64,000 bases of DNA from Myxococcota bacterium (GTDB taxonomy: Bacteria; Myxococcota; XYA12-FULL-58-9; JALHOP01), in contig JALHOP010000001.1 in NCBI GenBank assembly GCA_022842935.1, positions 710,135-774,134 on the forward strand, given 5' to 3'. Each line of letters begins with the position of its first letter. Within the stretch, counting starts at the first letter, position 1. The notes beneath the pieces were generated by a model. That model was given only the letters and a program-made list of their open reading frames with translations, was not told the origin of the DNA and searched no databases. The translations under genes and the position numbers were made by a program. Below are positions 27,211 through 36,669 of this stretch, piece by piece.

Positions 27211-29077
27211 GGTTCTGCTGCGCGGCGCGAAGCCGTTTACGCCGCAGCAGCGCGCAAGCAAACAGCGTCATCGCCATCGACGCTTCCGATGACGCGCAGC
27301 CACCGCCCGCGATGATGGGCAGCGCGCGGGCGACCTCGGTTGTGTCGACCCCGGTCGTGACTGTTACACCGATGGGGTCTTCGTTGCCCATCGCGTCAAC
27401 CGCGGCGACTTGGACGATGTGGCGACCGCCGCTCAAGCCTTCGATACGAATCGGCCGGCCGAAGTGCAGGCGCCCCTGACGCCGGCCGTCGATCGTTAGG
27501 CGATAGCGCATGCGGTTGTCGGGCGTCGTGTCGTCGGTGGCGGACGGGTCGATCTCCGTGGTGCCGTCGTCACCGCTCGGCGGAGCTGGCTGCGTCCCGA
27601 TCGTCGTGGTGGGTGGCGTCGTGTCGCTCGTGTCCAGCTCTCCGACGTGGACCGTGGCGATGAGCCCACCGTCGATAGTTTGCAGACTCTCGATCGCGAT
27701 TGGCGTGAGCGACGTCGTGAACAAGCTGCTCACGATCGGTAGCTCGGCGACGCCCGCGGCGATAACGGGGGCCACCTCGTCGCGTACGAAGCGGTCCGCG
27801 TCGTCCTGCGTGAATGGGATGTCCTGGCCATCGAGCTGGATGTCGAAAGGGCGGATGTCGACCGAGCGCGGCGCGATGGTGATCTCATTGGTGGCGCGTT
27901 TCACGCGGGTATCGGCGCCGATTGTCACACCCCCCAGCACGTACGCCTTGAAGTCCCGCTTGTCGTCTGCGGAGATGGTGACGCGACCAATCAGGTGTCC
28001 GATCTCGAGCTGCAAGGCCCCCACGTCGCTCTGCGAAAACGTCACGCGCGGCGGCTGCAGCGTGCCCGCGGTGGCCTTCATCCTGGCGTTCGAGCCGAAG
28101 CCCGCGATCATGCTGTCGGCGTCTGCATAGACCTCGGCGAGGTCGAGACAGAGCCAGCCCGCGCGCCAAGCGCTCTCGATGGTGTTCTGCACGAAGCGTT
28201 GCGACACGCCGATGCTTGTCCCGACCAGCGTTGGCCAGGTGGGAAGTGGGGGAGCGGGCTCTCGCCGCCAATCGACCCCCTCGAGGCAGTCAGCCAAACC
28301 GTAGTGCTCGGAGCCCGCAGCAAAGGTTGCGGTGATGCCGCCGCCGTCGATCGCGATGGACTCCGGCTGGCCCTTGAAAAAGACGCCGTCAACCTCTTCA
28401 CCGATGCTCACGATGCTCGCGGACAGCGCCTCGACCTGGCTTGCGACCAGCTCAGGGATGTAGTTGCGGACCTCATGCAAGGCATAGGCGACGATATCGG
28501 CTTGCAGCCAATCGTAGAGTGCTTCGAGTGCCGAGTCGTAGACGGGGCAGCCCGAAATATCGACTGCCGGTTTGTCGTCGACGCGAACGACGACGTTGGT
28601 GATGGCCACCTGCGGCACGCAGTCGTTCACCGACACGAATGCTTGCGCGACGATCGAGGCGCCGCTTGCGACGATGCGTGCGTCACAGCTGGTGTCCGGC
28701 AAAGCGCACAGCTCGATATCGAGGTGCGCGTCGATGTCCACATCGCCACGGATGCTCACGAAGAAGCCACCGCGCGTCAGCACGGTCTCGATGTGTGGAT
28801 TGGCGAGACGAATGTTGCCGCGCTGTACCCGCACGACGTTGTCATCGAACCACCAGCCGCACGCACCGAAGGAGAACGACTGACCGCCGAGTCCAATCTG
28901 TTGCGCGACGAGTCCGCCGACGGGGGCCAGCACTCTGTCGAGGTCGGCACGCGTCACACGTGCGACGATCGCCTGTGACACGAGCCCAGGATCGCACGCC
29001 CCCGACGCCGCCTTAGGAAAGGCAACGGTTCCAGCCCCGAAAACGGCCGCAAGATACACGCCGGCCCACCATCTCAT
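27197..29077 (-). CDS. Exported protein with MYXO-CTERM-like sorting signal
   Basis: The ATG at 29077 is chosen because it starts a proper signal peptide (RWWAGVYLAAVFGAGTVAFP, cleavage near ASG-A); the frame is open ~325 nt further upstream without signal features. 626 residues. The body has two related beta-rich domains of unknown family, with paired cysteines. Near the C-terminus a Thr/Pro-rich linker leads to an Ig-like segment (GGRHIVQVAAVDAMGNEDP). The end, GGGCASSEA then a short hydrophobic run and RRKRLR, matches the MYXO-CTERM type: invariant Gly-Cys, a transmembrane stretch and a basic tail. Probably cell-surface anchored. It interrupts the nuo cluster on the opposite strand. Confidence 0.72.
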   Translation of the reverse strand: MRWWAGVYLAAVFGAGTVAFPKAASGACDPGLVSQAIVARVTRADLDRVLAPVGGLVAQQIGLGGQSFSFGACGWWFDDNVVRVQRGNIRLANPHIETVLTRGGFFVSIRGDVDIDAHLDIELCALPDTSCDARIVASGASIVAQAFVSVNDCVPQVAITNVVVRVDDKPAVDISGCPVYDSALEALYDWLQADIVAYALHEVRNYIPELVASQVEALSASIVSIGEEVDGVFFKGQPESIAIDGGGITATFAAGSEHYGLADCLEGVDWRREPAPPLPTWPTLVGTSIGVSQRFVQNTIESAWRAGWLCLDLAEVYADADSMIAGFGSNARMKATAGTLQPPRVTFSQSDVGALQLEIGHLIGRVTISADDKRDFKAYVLGGVTIGADTRVKRATNEITIAPRSVDIRPFDIQLDGQDIPFTQDDADRFVRDEVAPVIAAGVAELPIVSSLFTTSLTPIAIESLQTIDGGLIATVHVGELDTSDTTPPTTTIGTQPAPPSGDDGTTEIDPSATDDTTPDNRMRYRLTIDGRRQGRLHFGRPIRIEGLSGGRHIVQVAAVDAMGNEDPIGVTVTTGVDTTEVARALPIIAGGGCASSEASMAMTLFACALLRRKRLRAAQQNPTAG

Positions 29078-29198
29078 CGCGGTTGTTATCGCCGAAAAGC
29101 CCTGGAACGTTGCGGCAGTGGATGACGCGGCGCGTTGTGCCCGCACCAGCGCACAGGAGCGACTTCGGAGCGGCATCCACCGGGAACCTTCTCGGCTT

Positions 29199-29867
29199 TC
29201 AAGGGGGCGCGTTCTTGGCTCCGGCGATGGCGGTTTGCACGTAGCGGAGCTGGTCCTGGCTGATGCCAGGAATGCGCGCGCATCGCTGGTACTCCGCGAT
29301 AGCGTCGCTTCGTCGCTTCTTGAAGAGTAACCACCGGCCATGGTCGACGCAGATCGACAAATTGTTCGGATGTGCGGCGAGCAGTCGTTCGAATTCGTTT
29401 GCACCAGAAGCCATGTCAGGGTTGAAGCTCAAGACGTCGGAGATCTGCTCGTCGGTGATGGCGTCGAGGCGCGGCTTGTCCATCAGGCGCTGCCTCCGAC
29501 CTTTTTCGCTGATGCGTCTGTGCGTCGCCTCTTGTGGAGTCTTCGGCGGCTCCTTGGTTTTGGCCATCTCGGTGTCGAAGGCCTCGCGCTCGCTGCGCAC
29601 CAAGTCGACGTATTCGCGGGCGAACTCCGGCGAGAAGCGCCCGGCAACGACGTCGAGGCGAGGCCACGGCGGCGCGGGGGCGGGTGGGCCAACCTCCTCG
29701 ACGCCTGATGCACCGCCAGTCGAACGCTCGGGGGGAGTCGCTGTCGGGGTTTGCGGAGACGTGACACGTGGGGGAACAGGGCGCTCTTCGACCTCTTCGC
29801 ACGCAAGCGCTGCCAGAGCGATCCAGAAAGCTGCCAAACGATAGCCCACGCTAGCTTTTACCCGCAT
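29199..29867 (-). CDS. Lipoprotein with TPR-like C-terminus
   Basis: 222 residues from the ATG at 29867, where the signal sequence RLAAFWIALAALAC ends in a lipobox-like LALAC; a frame extending to 30005 would run over the nuoD start. A Pro/Thr-rich linker follows. A charged helical part (SEREAFDTEMAKTKEPPKTP) and one or two TPR-like helices at the C-terminus (LSICVDHGRWLLFKKRRSDA) complete it. No enzyme motif. Divergent from nuoD with 89 bp between the starts, in which the nuoD promoter should lie. Confidence 0.62.
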   Translation of the reverse strand: MRVKASVGYRLAAFWIALAALACEEVEERPVPPRVTSPQTPTATPPERSTGGASGVEEVGPPAPAPPWPRLDVVAGRFSPEFAREYVDLVRSEREAFDTEMAKTKEPPKTPQEATHRRISEKGRRQRLMDKPRLDAITDEQISDVLSFNPDMASGANEFERLLAAHPNNLSICVDHGRWLLFKKRRSDAIAEYQRCARIPGISQDQLRYVQTAIAGAKNAPP

Positions 29868-29885
29868 TTGGCCCACCCAAGCGCG

Positions 29886-29914
29886 TTGACTTGGGAGGCC
29901 GAAGCTTCTACACG
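29886..29914 (+). promoter_or_regulatory. Possible sigma-70-type promoter of nuoD
   Basis: TTGACT (29886-29891), a 17-nt spacer and TACACG (29909-29914). The -35 matches 5/6, the -10 only 3/6. It lies 42 bp before the nuoD start in the only gap upstream of the second nuo unit, which makes a promoter here expected on context. Confidence 0.35.
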
Positions 29915-29956
29915 TTTCCCGCCCTTCCGAGGGCACTTTTCCGCGAAGGCATGGGC

Positions 29957-31150
29957 ATGACCGATACCGCGTTCGACCTTCCGACTCGCAACATGGAAAT
30001 CGCACTCGGGCCCTCGCACCCCGCGATGCACGGCACGGTGCGCATGATGGTGGAGCTCGACGGCGAGACCATCGTGAAGACCGAAACCGAGGTGGGCTTT
30101 TTGCACCGCGGCTTCGAAAAGGAATCCGAGTCGGTGCACTGGGCGCAGGTCATGCCGTACTGCGACCGTCTCAACTACGTCTCGCCGCTGATCAACAATT
30201 TCGCCTACGCGATGGCACTCGAGAAGCTGTGTGAGGTCGAGATCCCGGAGCGCGCCAAGTACATCCGCGTCATCGCGGCCGAGATCTCGCGCATCTGCGA
30301 CCACATGACCTGCAACGGCGCCATGGGCATGGAGGTCGGCGGTTTCACGCCGTTCCTTTACATGGTCGAGGCACGCGAGCTGCTCTACGACATCGTCGAG
30401 GAGCTCACCGGCCAGCGCATCACCGTCAACTTCGCGCGCATCGGTGGCGTCGCACACGATTTGCCTCCCGGATTTGCTGGCCGCTGCAAGGAAGCACTCA
30501 ACAAGGCGTTCAAGCTGTTCGACGATGCGGACGCGCTGCTGACCCGCAACCGCATCTTCATCGACCGCATGAACAAGGTCGGTCGCATCACCAAAGAGCA
30601 AGCCATTGCGTACGGCATCACCGGTCCGATGTTGCGCGCGACCGGCGTCGCCTACGATCTGCGCAAGGCCGCGCCCTACGACGTCTACGATCGCATGGAG
30701 TTCGACGTCCCCGTCGGTGACAACGGCGACACCTACGACCGCTGGCTCGTGCGCCTCGAGGAGGCTCGCCAGAGCCGCCGCATCGTCGAGCAAGCCCTAG
30801 CGCAGATCCCACCTGGCCCCATCTGCATCGAAGATCCGCGCTTCGTACTGCCGCCCAAAGACGAGGTCTACACGTCGATCGAGGGCTTGATGAATCACTT
30901 CAAGCTCATCATCGAGGGCGCTCGTGTTCCCGCGGGTGAGGTCTATGGCTACACCGAGGGTGGCAACGGCGAGCTCGGCTTCTATATCGTCAGCGACGGA
31001 AGCGGTAAGCCCTACAAGTGCCGCGTGCGCTCTCCGTGCTTCACCGCCATGCAGCTGCTCGATCCGATCTTGCTGCCTGGCAACATGATCTCGGACATCG
31101 TTCCCATCTTCGGTTCGGTCAACATGATCGGCGGCGAGTGCGACCGCTAA
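29957..31150 (+). CDS. nuoD: NADH-quinone oxidoreductase subunit D
   Basis: 397 residues from the ATG at 29957, 7 nt after GAAGG; the ATG at 29951 is too close to that site and the frame also extends to 29891. The start NMEIALGPSHPAMHGTVRM, FLHRGFEK, CDRLNYVSP and the C-terminal GGECDR are family signatures. NuoD forms the quinone pocket with NuoB: its HxAxHG loop (SHPAMHG) supplies the conserved His. First gene of the second nuo unit; nuoG starts 22 bp downstream. Confidence 0.95.
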   Translation: MTDTAFDLPTRNMEIALGPSHPAMHGTVRMMVELDGETIVKTETEVGFLHRGFEKESESVHWAQVMPYCDRLNYVSPLINNFAYAMALEKLCEVEIPERAKYIRVIAAEISRICDHMTCNGAMGMEVGGFTPFLYMVEARELLYDIVEELTGQRITVNFARIGGVAHDLPPGFAGRCKEALNKAFKLFDDADALLTRNRIFIDRMNKVGRITKEQAIAYGITGPMLRATGVAYDLRKAAPYDVYDRMEFDVPVGDNGDTYDRWLVRLEEARQSRRIVEQALAQIPPGPICIEDPRFVLPPKDEVYTSIEGLMNHFKLIIEGARVPAGEVYGYTEGGNGELGFYIVSDGSGKPYKCRVRSPCFTAMQLLDPILLPGNMISDIVPIFGSVNMIGGECDR

Positions 31151-31172
31151 CGCAGACACCTGCGAGGATTTC

Positions 31173-32771
31173 ATGCCGTCTTTGACGCTCGACGGAAAGA
31201 AAGTCGACTTCCAACCTGGTGAGACGATCATCCAGGCCGCGACACGCGAGAATGTCGAAATACCGTATTACTGCTGGCACCCCCGACTCTCGGTCGCGGC
31301 CAACTGCCGCATGTGTTTGGTCGAGGTGGAGAAGGCGCCGAAGCTGATGCCGGCGTGCCAGACCGCCGCGACCGACGGCATGGTCGTCCATACACAGAAC
31401 GAAAAGGTGAAAGACGCCCAGCGCGCGGTCCACGAGTTCTTGCTCGTGAATCACCCCATCGACTGCCCAATCTGCGACCAGGCAGGCGAGTGCAAGCTCC
31501 AAGACTACTATATGGAGTACCAGCTCGCGCCCTCTCGTGTGGTCGAGCACAAGGTCAACAAGCCGCGCCTCGAAGAGCTAGGCCCTCACGTCGTCTACAA
31601 TGCCGAGCGCTGCATCGTTTGCACGCGCTGCGTCCGCTTCATGGACGAGGTCGCGCAAAACCCCCAGCTCGGTGTCTTCAACCGTGGCGACCATAGCGAG
31701 ATTGGCTGCGCGCCTGGTGTCGTGCTCGACGACGCATACTCACTCAACACGGTTGACGTCTGTCCCGTGGGCGCTCTCACGTCCACGATTTTCCGTTTCA
31801 AGCAGCGGGCCTGGAACCTCAAGCGCAGCGACAGTGTGTGTGGCGGATGTGCCCGCGGTTGCAACATCCACGTCGATCAGCGCAGCGGTGTCGTGTACCG
31901 GTTGCTGCCGCGCGACAACGACGCCGTCAACAAGTCGTGGCTGTGCGACGAAGGTCGCCTCACCTACAATCGCCCGAACGAGGGCAAGATCACAGAAGCT
32001 CTGATCCGTGAGGGGCAGGACGCTCCGACGACCACGGACGGCGTTGCTGCCTTGAACAAAGCCGTTGAGTTGCTCAAGCCGCTCGCCAACGCCGGCAAGG
32101 GTGTGGCGGCGACGCTGTCGCTGCACGCAACCGTCGAGGAAGCCTACGTATTCGGCCGCTTCGTAAAAGACGTGCTCAAGGCAGACACGATCGGACTCGT
32201 TGGTCTGTTGCCGGGTGGCCAAGACGACCTTCTCCGTGTCGCGGACAAGAACCCCAACCGCGCCGGTGTTATGGCCGTTTTCGCGGACATGGGGCTCAAG
32301 CCCGTCGACGAGCGCGAGCTCATGCAGCGCATGAAGAGCGGCACTGTGAAGGCTTGGCTCGCGGTCGGCCACGAGACCAGCTTTGGTCCCGAGCTCGCTC
32401 TCGCGGCGAAGGGCCTCGAGGTCGTGGTCCATGTTGCTTACGCGCGTGGCCCCATCGCCGAGGTCGCGAGGGTGACGTTGCCGGGTGTGTCATGGGTGCA
32501 GACAGACGGTACCTGGGTGAACGTGCAGCAGCGCGCCCAGCGTCTCAAGGCGGGCTTCCTGCCCGAACACGACGCGAAGCCGACTCACGCATGGCTCATG
32601 GACATCGCGTCGCGCCTGGGCGTCGCTTACGCTTGGCCGTCGATGACCACCATCCGCGCCGAGATCGAATCGCAGCTCCCCTCGTTTCGCGAGGCGAAGC
32701 TCACGCAAGTGCCGCCAACAGGTACGCAGCTTCCTTGGGCCGTGCCCGCCGAAGCTGCCTCCAAGATCTGA
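31173..32771 (+). CDS. nuoG: NADH-quinone oxidoreductase subunit G (short form)
   Basis: 532 residues; E. coli NuoG has ~900, so the molybdopterin-like C-terminal domain is strongly reduced. N-terminal cluster ligands are complete: C34/C45/C48/C62 for [2Fe-2S] N1b; H94/C98/C101/C107 for the His-ligated N5-type cluster; C147/C150/C153/C197 for a [4Fe-4S] cluster; and C223/C226/C230/C258 for the N7-type cluster found only in some bacteria. The remaining ~270 residues are an oxidoreductase-like alpha/beta region. It follows nuoD directly: nuoE and nuoF, which would load the NADH electrons, are absent here. Confidence 0.92.
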   Translation: MPSLTLDGKKVDFQPGETIIQAATRENVEIPYYCWHPRLSVAANCRMCLVEVEKAPKLMPACQTAATDGMVVHTQNEKVKDAQRAVHEFLLVNHPIDCPICDQAGECKLQDYYMEYQLAPSRVVEHKVNKPRLEELGPHVVYNAERCIVCTRCVRFMDEVAQNPQLGVFNRGDHSEIGCAPGVVLDDAYSLNTVDVCPVGALTSTIFRFKQRAWNLKRSDSVCGGCARGCNIHVDQRSGVVYRLLPRDNDAVNKSWLCDEGRLTYNRPNEGKITEALIREGQDAPTTTDGVAALNKAVELLKPLANAGKGVAATLSLHATVEEAYVFGRFVKDVLKADTIGLVGLLPGGQDDLLRVADKNPNRAGVMAVFADMGLKPVDERELMQRMKSGTVKAWLAVGHETSFGPELALAAKGLEVVVHVAYARGPIAEVARVTLPGVSWVQTDGTWVNVQQRAQRLKAGFLPEHDAKPTHAWLMDIASRLGVAYAWPSMTTIRAEIESQLPSFREAKLTQVPPTGTQLPWAVPAEAASKI

Positions 32772-32783
32772 CCGAGGACGACG

Positions 32784-34100
32784 ATGCTTTTCTTGCTGGT
32801 CACGACGCTCCTCAAGTTCGTTTTCTTGGTGCTGCTGTTCATCATGCCCCTGGCGACGCTGCTCACCTGGATGGAGCGCCGTCAGAGCGCGCTGACCCAG
32901 GACCGCCTGGGTCCGTGGCGTGCTTCGTTTTTCAGCATCGGCGGTAAGCCCGTACGACTTTTGGGCCTCCTGCATCCGATTGCCGATGCCATCAAGATGC
33001 TCTTCAAAGAGCCTTTCACGCCCGCTTCAGCGGACAAGAGGCTCCACGCCATTGCTCCGCTGGTCGGCTACGTCATGGCACTCGTCGTCATGTCCGTCAT
33101 TCCCTTCGGACCGGACATCCCGACCTCGATATTGCCGTTCGTCTCCGAGGAGACCATCGCCAAATACCCGGTCGTGCCGTTGCAGGTCGTCCGCCTCGAC
33201 GCGGGCATTCTCTGGATGTTCGCGCTGGCCTCGCTGGGTGTCTACGGCGCCGCTCTTGCTGGTTGGGCCTCAAACAACCGCTTCGCCTTACTCGGAGGCC
33301 TTCGCGCGTCGGCACAAGCCATTTCCTATGAAGTGGCGCTGGGACTGACGGTCGTTGGCATTCTCATCGCCTTTGGCGCGACCGAGCCCTCGGCCATCGT
33401 CAACGCGCAGAATCAGGCGGGCGGTCTGGGTCTGCCTCTTTGGGGCATCCTCGTGCAGCCGCTTGGCGCGCTGCTCTTCTTCATCGCCTCGGTCGCAGAG
33501 ACCAAGCGCACCCCATTCGACGTGCCCGAGGGCGAATCGGAGATCATCGGATACTTCGTCGAGTACTCGTCGATGGGCTTCGGCATGTTCATGCTGGGAG
33601 AGTTCGTCGAGATCGTGGTGCTCTCGGCGGTGTTCAGCACGCTGTTCCTCGGCGGCTGGGACTTGCCGTGGATCATGGGCAACGACTCGATTTGGCTCGG
33701 CTTCACGACCTTGACGCCGGACTCGGTCGGGGTGGGCACGTTCCACCTCGTCCACATGCTTCTCGGCATGGGCATTTGGGGCGCGAAGATCTTCTTCCTC
33801 TGCGCTCTGCAGCTGCAGATTCGCTGGACCTTGCCGCGCTTCCGCTACGACCAGGTGATGAACCTCGGCTGGAAGATGCTCTTGCCGCTCGCGCTCGCGA
33901 ACATATTCGTCAGCGCTGCGGTCATCTGGTGGGACCCGTCGCTGACCGCCATGACGGTGCTCGGCCTCGGCTTCATTGGCCTCGTGATCTTGGTTGCGGT
34001 CGCGGGTCCGCGTCGGCGGACGGCTCATGCCGACCATGGCCATGGCTCACATGCATCGCATTCGACCGACTCGCATGGCCACCCGGCCACCAGTCACTAG
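32784..34100 (+). CDS. nuoH: NADH-quinone oxidoreductase subunit H
   Basis: 438 residues with about eight membrane helices. Conserved blocks: WMERRQSALTQDRLGP near the N-terminus, the quinone-channel loop ETKRTPFDVPEGESEIIGYFVEYSSMGFGMFMLGEF (in parts) and RWTLPRFRYDQVMNLGWK. NuoH holds the quinone chamber and links the peripheral and membrane arms. The family usually ends soon after the last helix; here a ~25-residue tail with eight histidines (HADHGHGSHASHS...) is added. nuoI starts 9 bp downstream. Confidence 0.95.
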   Translation: MLFLLVTTLLKFVFLVLLFIMPLATLLTWMERRQSALTQDRLGPWRASFFSIGGKPVRLLGLLHPIADAIKMLFKEPFTPASADKRLHAIAPLVGYVMALVVMSVIPFGPDIPTSILPFVSEETIAKYPVVPLQVVRLDAGILWMFALASLGVYGAALAGWASNNRFALLGGLRASAQAISYEVALGLTVVGILIAFGATEPSAIVNAQNQAGGLGLPLWGILVQPLGALLFFIASVAETKRTPFDVPEGESEIIGYFVEYSSMGFGMFMLGEFVEIVVLSAVFSTLFLGGWDLPWIMGNDSIWLGFTTLTPDSVGVGTFHLVHMLLGMGIWGAKIFFLCALQLQIRWTLPRFRYDQVMNLGWKMLLPLALANIFVSAAVIWWDPSLTAMTVLGLGFIGLVILVAVAGPRRRTAHADHGHGSHASHSTDSHGHPATSH

Positions 34101-34109
34101 GAGCATTCC

Positions 34110-34667
34110 ATGGGCGTCGTTAGAGTTCGTGACCGCGTCGAATACTCCCTTTACGAGCGCAGCTTCGTGCCCGAGATCCTGCGTGGGCTCGCCATCACGC
34201 TGGGGCACTTTTTTTCCAATGCCTTCGGAAACAAGGAGACGCGCAATCTCCAGACTGTTCGTTACCCCGAAGAGCAGCGCGTTTACCCCGCGCGCTATCG
34301 CGGCCAGCACAGGTTGCTGCAGCGCGAAGACGGCTCCTCGCGTTGTGTCGCCTGTTACATGTGTTCGACGGCGTGCCCCGCGTACTGCATCCATATCGTC
34401 GCTGCCGAGTCGCCCGACAACCGCATCGAGAAGTATCCTGCCGCTTTCGAAATCGACCTCTTGCGCTGCATCTACTGCGGTCTGTGCGTCGAGGCCTGCC
34501 CGGAAGATGCCATCCGCATGGACACGGGCGTCCACACGCCGCCGTTTTTTACCCGCGACGATGCAGTCGTTGGGCGCATCGACCTCCTCTCGTTGATGGG
34601 CCGGGCGGGTACCGCACCCGCGTACGGAGCGCAGAACTATCGCGAAGGTAAGCCTCGCGGCGCTTGA
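34110..34667 (+). CDS. nuoI: NADH-quinone oxidoreductase subunit I
   Basis: 185 residues with two complete [4Fe-4S] ferredoxin motifs: C79xxC82xxC85xxxC89P and C120xxC123xxC126xxxC130P, the N6a and N6b clusters that pass electrons from NuoG toward NuoB. AGGAG precedes the ATG at a good distance. It is the last nuo gene of the cluster; no nuoJ, K, L, M or N follows. The stop TGA overlaps the TTG start of the next gene by 4 nt. Confidence 0.95.
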   Translation: MGVVRVRDRVEYSLYERSFVPEILRGLAITLGHFFSNAFGNKETRNLQTVRYPEEQRVYPARYRGQHRLLQREDGSSRCVACYMCSTACPAYCIHIVAAESPDNRIEKYPAAFEIDLLRCIYCGLCVEACPEDAIRMDTGVHTPPFFTRDDAVVGRIDLLSLMGRAGTAPAYGAQNYREGKPRGA

Positions 34668-36019
34668 TTGTCTTGCGGCCAACAGGTCTCGCTCTCGTCT
34701 GCGTCTTGATGTGTGCGTCCGCGCGAGCGGATGACACTCACTATCAGGACTACCTCGTCGGAGGCCGATCCATAGCGTTGGGTGGCGCGTTTTGTAGCCT
34801 CGCGGACGACTCCTCTGGCGTCTGGTTCAATCCCGCGGGCCTCGCGGACGTGGGATCGTCGAGCCTGCAGTTGTCGACCAGCTTGTATGGCTTCGAGCGC
34901 GGCAAGATCGGCTCCTCGGGTCCCATTCCGGTACCGGGCGTACCCAACCTCAACGACGCCTTCACGGACCTCGTCGTCATTCCGGCAAGCGCCGGAGCCG
35001 CCATCGCGTTCGGTGAGCGCGACGAGAACGGAAAGGCGCGTCACGGCTTCGGCGCCGCCGTCATCATTCCGTCCTATCGCTCGAGCTCACCCGGGACGAG
35101 CGAAGACGAGTCGACGACCTCGTACAAACGTCGCGTCACCGACCGCGAGATTTGGGCCGGGATAGGCTACGGGGCGCGCATCAACGAGAAGCTCCGCCTT
35201 GGGGTCTCCGCGTTCTACGTGCTGCGTTCGGTCGCCGACACCGAGCAGCTGGCGTACGCCGCCGACGCCAGCTCGTCGACGGCCCCGTTCGAGACCGTCT
35301 TTAGCGACATCACGCTCGCCAACGGCTCGCTGCTCATGAGCGGCGGCGCCAAGTTGCTTCTCGACGAGCACTGGAGCGTTGGTGTGTCCGTGCGCTCGCC
35401 CTCGGCGCGCATCCACTCGAGCGGCGCGATCCAGTACACCCGCGCTACCTCGGAGCCCGGTACGAACCTCTCGAGCGTCGAGCGGGTGGTTCTCGACGAC
35501 CTCGACTCACAAACCAAACAAGCTCCCAGCCTTCGCGCCGGCGTTTCTTATATGCAGGTACGTCACTTCACGCTGGCCGCCGACGTCACCGCGCACGCTC
35601 CCGTAAGCTACCGGCTCGTGGACGTGCCAAGGGCCACGCGCGAGCGTCTCCCGTTCACTACAGAGATCGAGCGCCGCGCGGTGGTCAACTTCAACCTCGG
35701 GGGCGAATACCTGGTGACCACGTGGCTATCGCTTGCTGGCGGCTTCTTTACCGATTTTTCGAGCGCGCCCCGAATACGCGAGCCTCTGACCGCTGACCAG
35801 CCGCCCCGCTTGAACCTCTACGGCACGACCGCGTCGGCGGCCTACATCAGCGAGCACATGATCACGCGCTTCGGCCTGCTTTACAGCTTTGGCACCGGCC
35901 TCGATGTGCGACCGGTCAGCGACCTGACGCGGCTGGGGGAGGGTACGAACGCCTTCACCACCCAGGAGTTCACACAGTCGTTCTTCTATCTGTACGTGTC
36001 GACCACGTTTCGCTACTGA
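34664..36019 (+). CDS. FadL/OmpP1-like outer-membrane protein
   Basis: 451 residues with a signal peptide (LALVCVLMCASARA-D). The mature start YQDYLVGGRSIALGGAFCSLADDSSGVWFNPAGLADV is the typical FadL/OmpP1 (long-chain fatty-acid transporter) N-terminal block: GGRS/ALGG, then ADDSSG..NPAGL. About fourteen amphipathic strands follow and the chain ends on an aromatic residue (VSTTFRY), as barrel proteins do. It probably moves hydrophobic compounds across the outer membrane. The likely TTG start overlaps the nuoI stop by 4 nt; a second TTG at 34673 is possible. Confidence 0.78.
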   Translation: MIVLRPTGLALVCVLMCASARADDTHYQDYLVGGRSIALGGAFCSLADDSSGVWFNPAGLADVGSSSLQLSTSLYGFERGKIGSSGPIPVPGVPNLNDAFTDLVVIPASAGAAIAFGERDENGKARHGFGAAVIIPSYRSSSPGTSEDESTTSYKRRVTDREIWAGIGYGARINEKLRLGVSAFYVLRSVADTEQLAYAADASSSTAPFETVFSDITLANGSLLMSGGAKLLLDEHWSVGVSVRSPSARIHSSGAIQYTRATSEPGTNLSSVERVVLDDLDSQTKQAPSLRAGVSYMQVRHFTLAADVTAHAPVSYRLVDVPRATRERLPFTTEIERRAVVNFNLGGEYLVTTWLSLAGGFFTDFSSAPRIREPLTADQPPRLNLYGTTASAAYISEHMITRFGLLYSFGTGLDVRPVSDLTRLGEGTNAFTTQEFTQSFFYLYVSTTFRY

Positions 36020-36039
36020 CGCCGGCGGCTTGGACGAGC

Positions 36040-36645
36040 TCAGCCGCGCTTTTCGGCCGCACGCCAGACGAGCGTGAAGTTGTTTGCGGGCATGGCGATG
36101 CGCTCGACAAGTCGGATTCCGTGTTCCGCTGCGGCGGACGCAACCTGGTCGATGTCGCGCACTCCCCACTCGGGATTGCTTGTGCGCAGGGCCTCGTCGA
36201 AGGCGGCATTACTGGGCGCAGTGTGCGCGCCGTTCACGGTGTACGGACCGTAGGTCACGAGCGCCGCGCCGCGTGGGAGAATACGAGCAGCCCCGCGCAT
36301 GAGTCCTACACACGCCATGAAGGGCGCGATGTGAATCATGTTGATGCAGAGAACTGCGTCAGCTGAGTCGATCGGCCAGGTATCGCTCGAGGCATCGAGT
36401 ACGAGCGGCGGGAGGATGTTCGACGAACCTGCCTCGGCGCGCCATGCCGCGATACTGTCGCGTGCTTCGGGGTCGGGGTCACTTGGCTGCCATGCGAGGT
36501 GCGGCAAAGCGTCAGCGAAGTACACGACGTGCTCGCCGCTGCCGCTTGCCACCTCGAGGACGAGACCTGCGTCGGGAAAGACGCGCTCGAGGACGCGAAG
36601 AATCGGCTCGCGGTTGCGCGCCGCGGCTGGTGCGACGCGCTTCAC
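36040..36645 (-). CDS. DUF938-family SAM-dependent methyltransferase
   Basis: 201 residues. VLEVASGSGEHVVYFADALP is the SAM-binding motif I with the GSGEHV form typical of DUF938; QPSDPDPEARDSI is the acidic loop, and INMIHIAPF and GPYTVNGAHTAPSNAAFD are family signatures. The last block is diagnostic. The substrate is unknown. Convergent with the FadL-like gene (20-bp gap) and followed upstream by two other minus-strand genes, with a 24-bp gap to the next. Confidence 0.85.
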   Translation of the reverse strand: MKRVAPAAARNREPILRVLERVFPDAGLVLEVASGSGEHVVYFADALPHLAWQPSDPDPEARDSIAAWRAEAGSSNILPPLVLDASSDTWPIDSADAVLCINMIHIAPFMACVGLMRGAARILPRGAALVTYGPYTVNGAHTAPSNAAFDEALRTSNPEWGVRDIDQVASAAAEHGIRLVERIAMPANNFTLVWRAAEKRG

Positions 36646-36669
36646 GCGAGCCTCCTGGGGCTACCGAAT

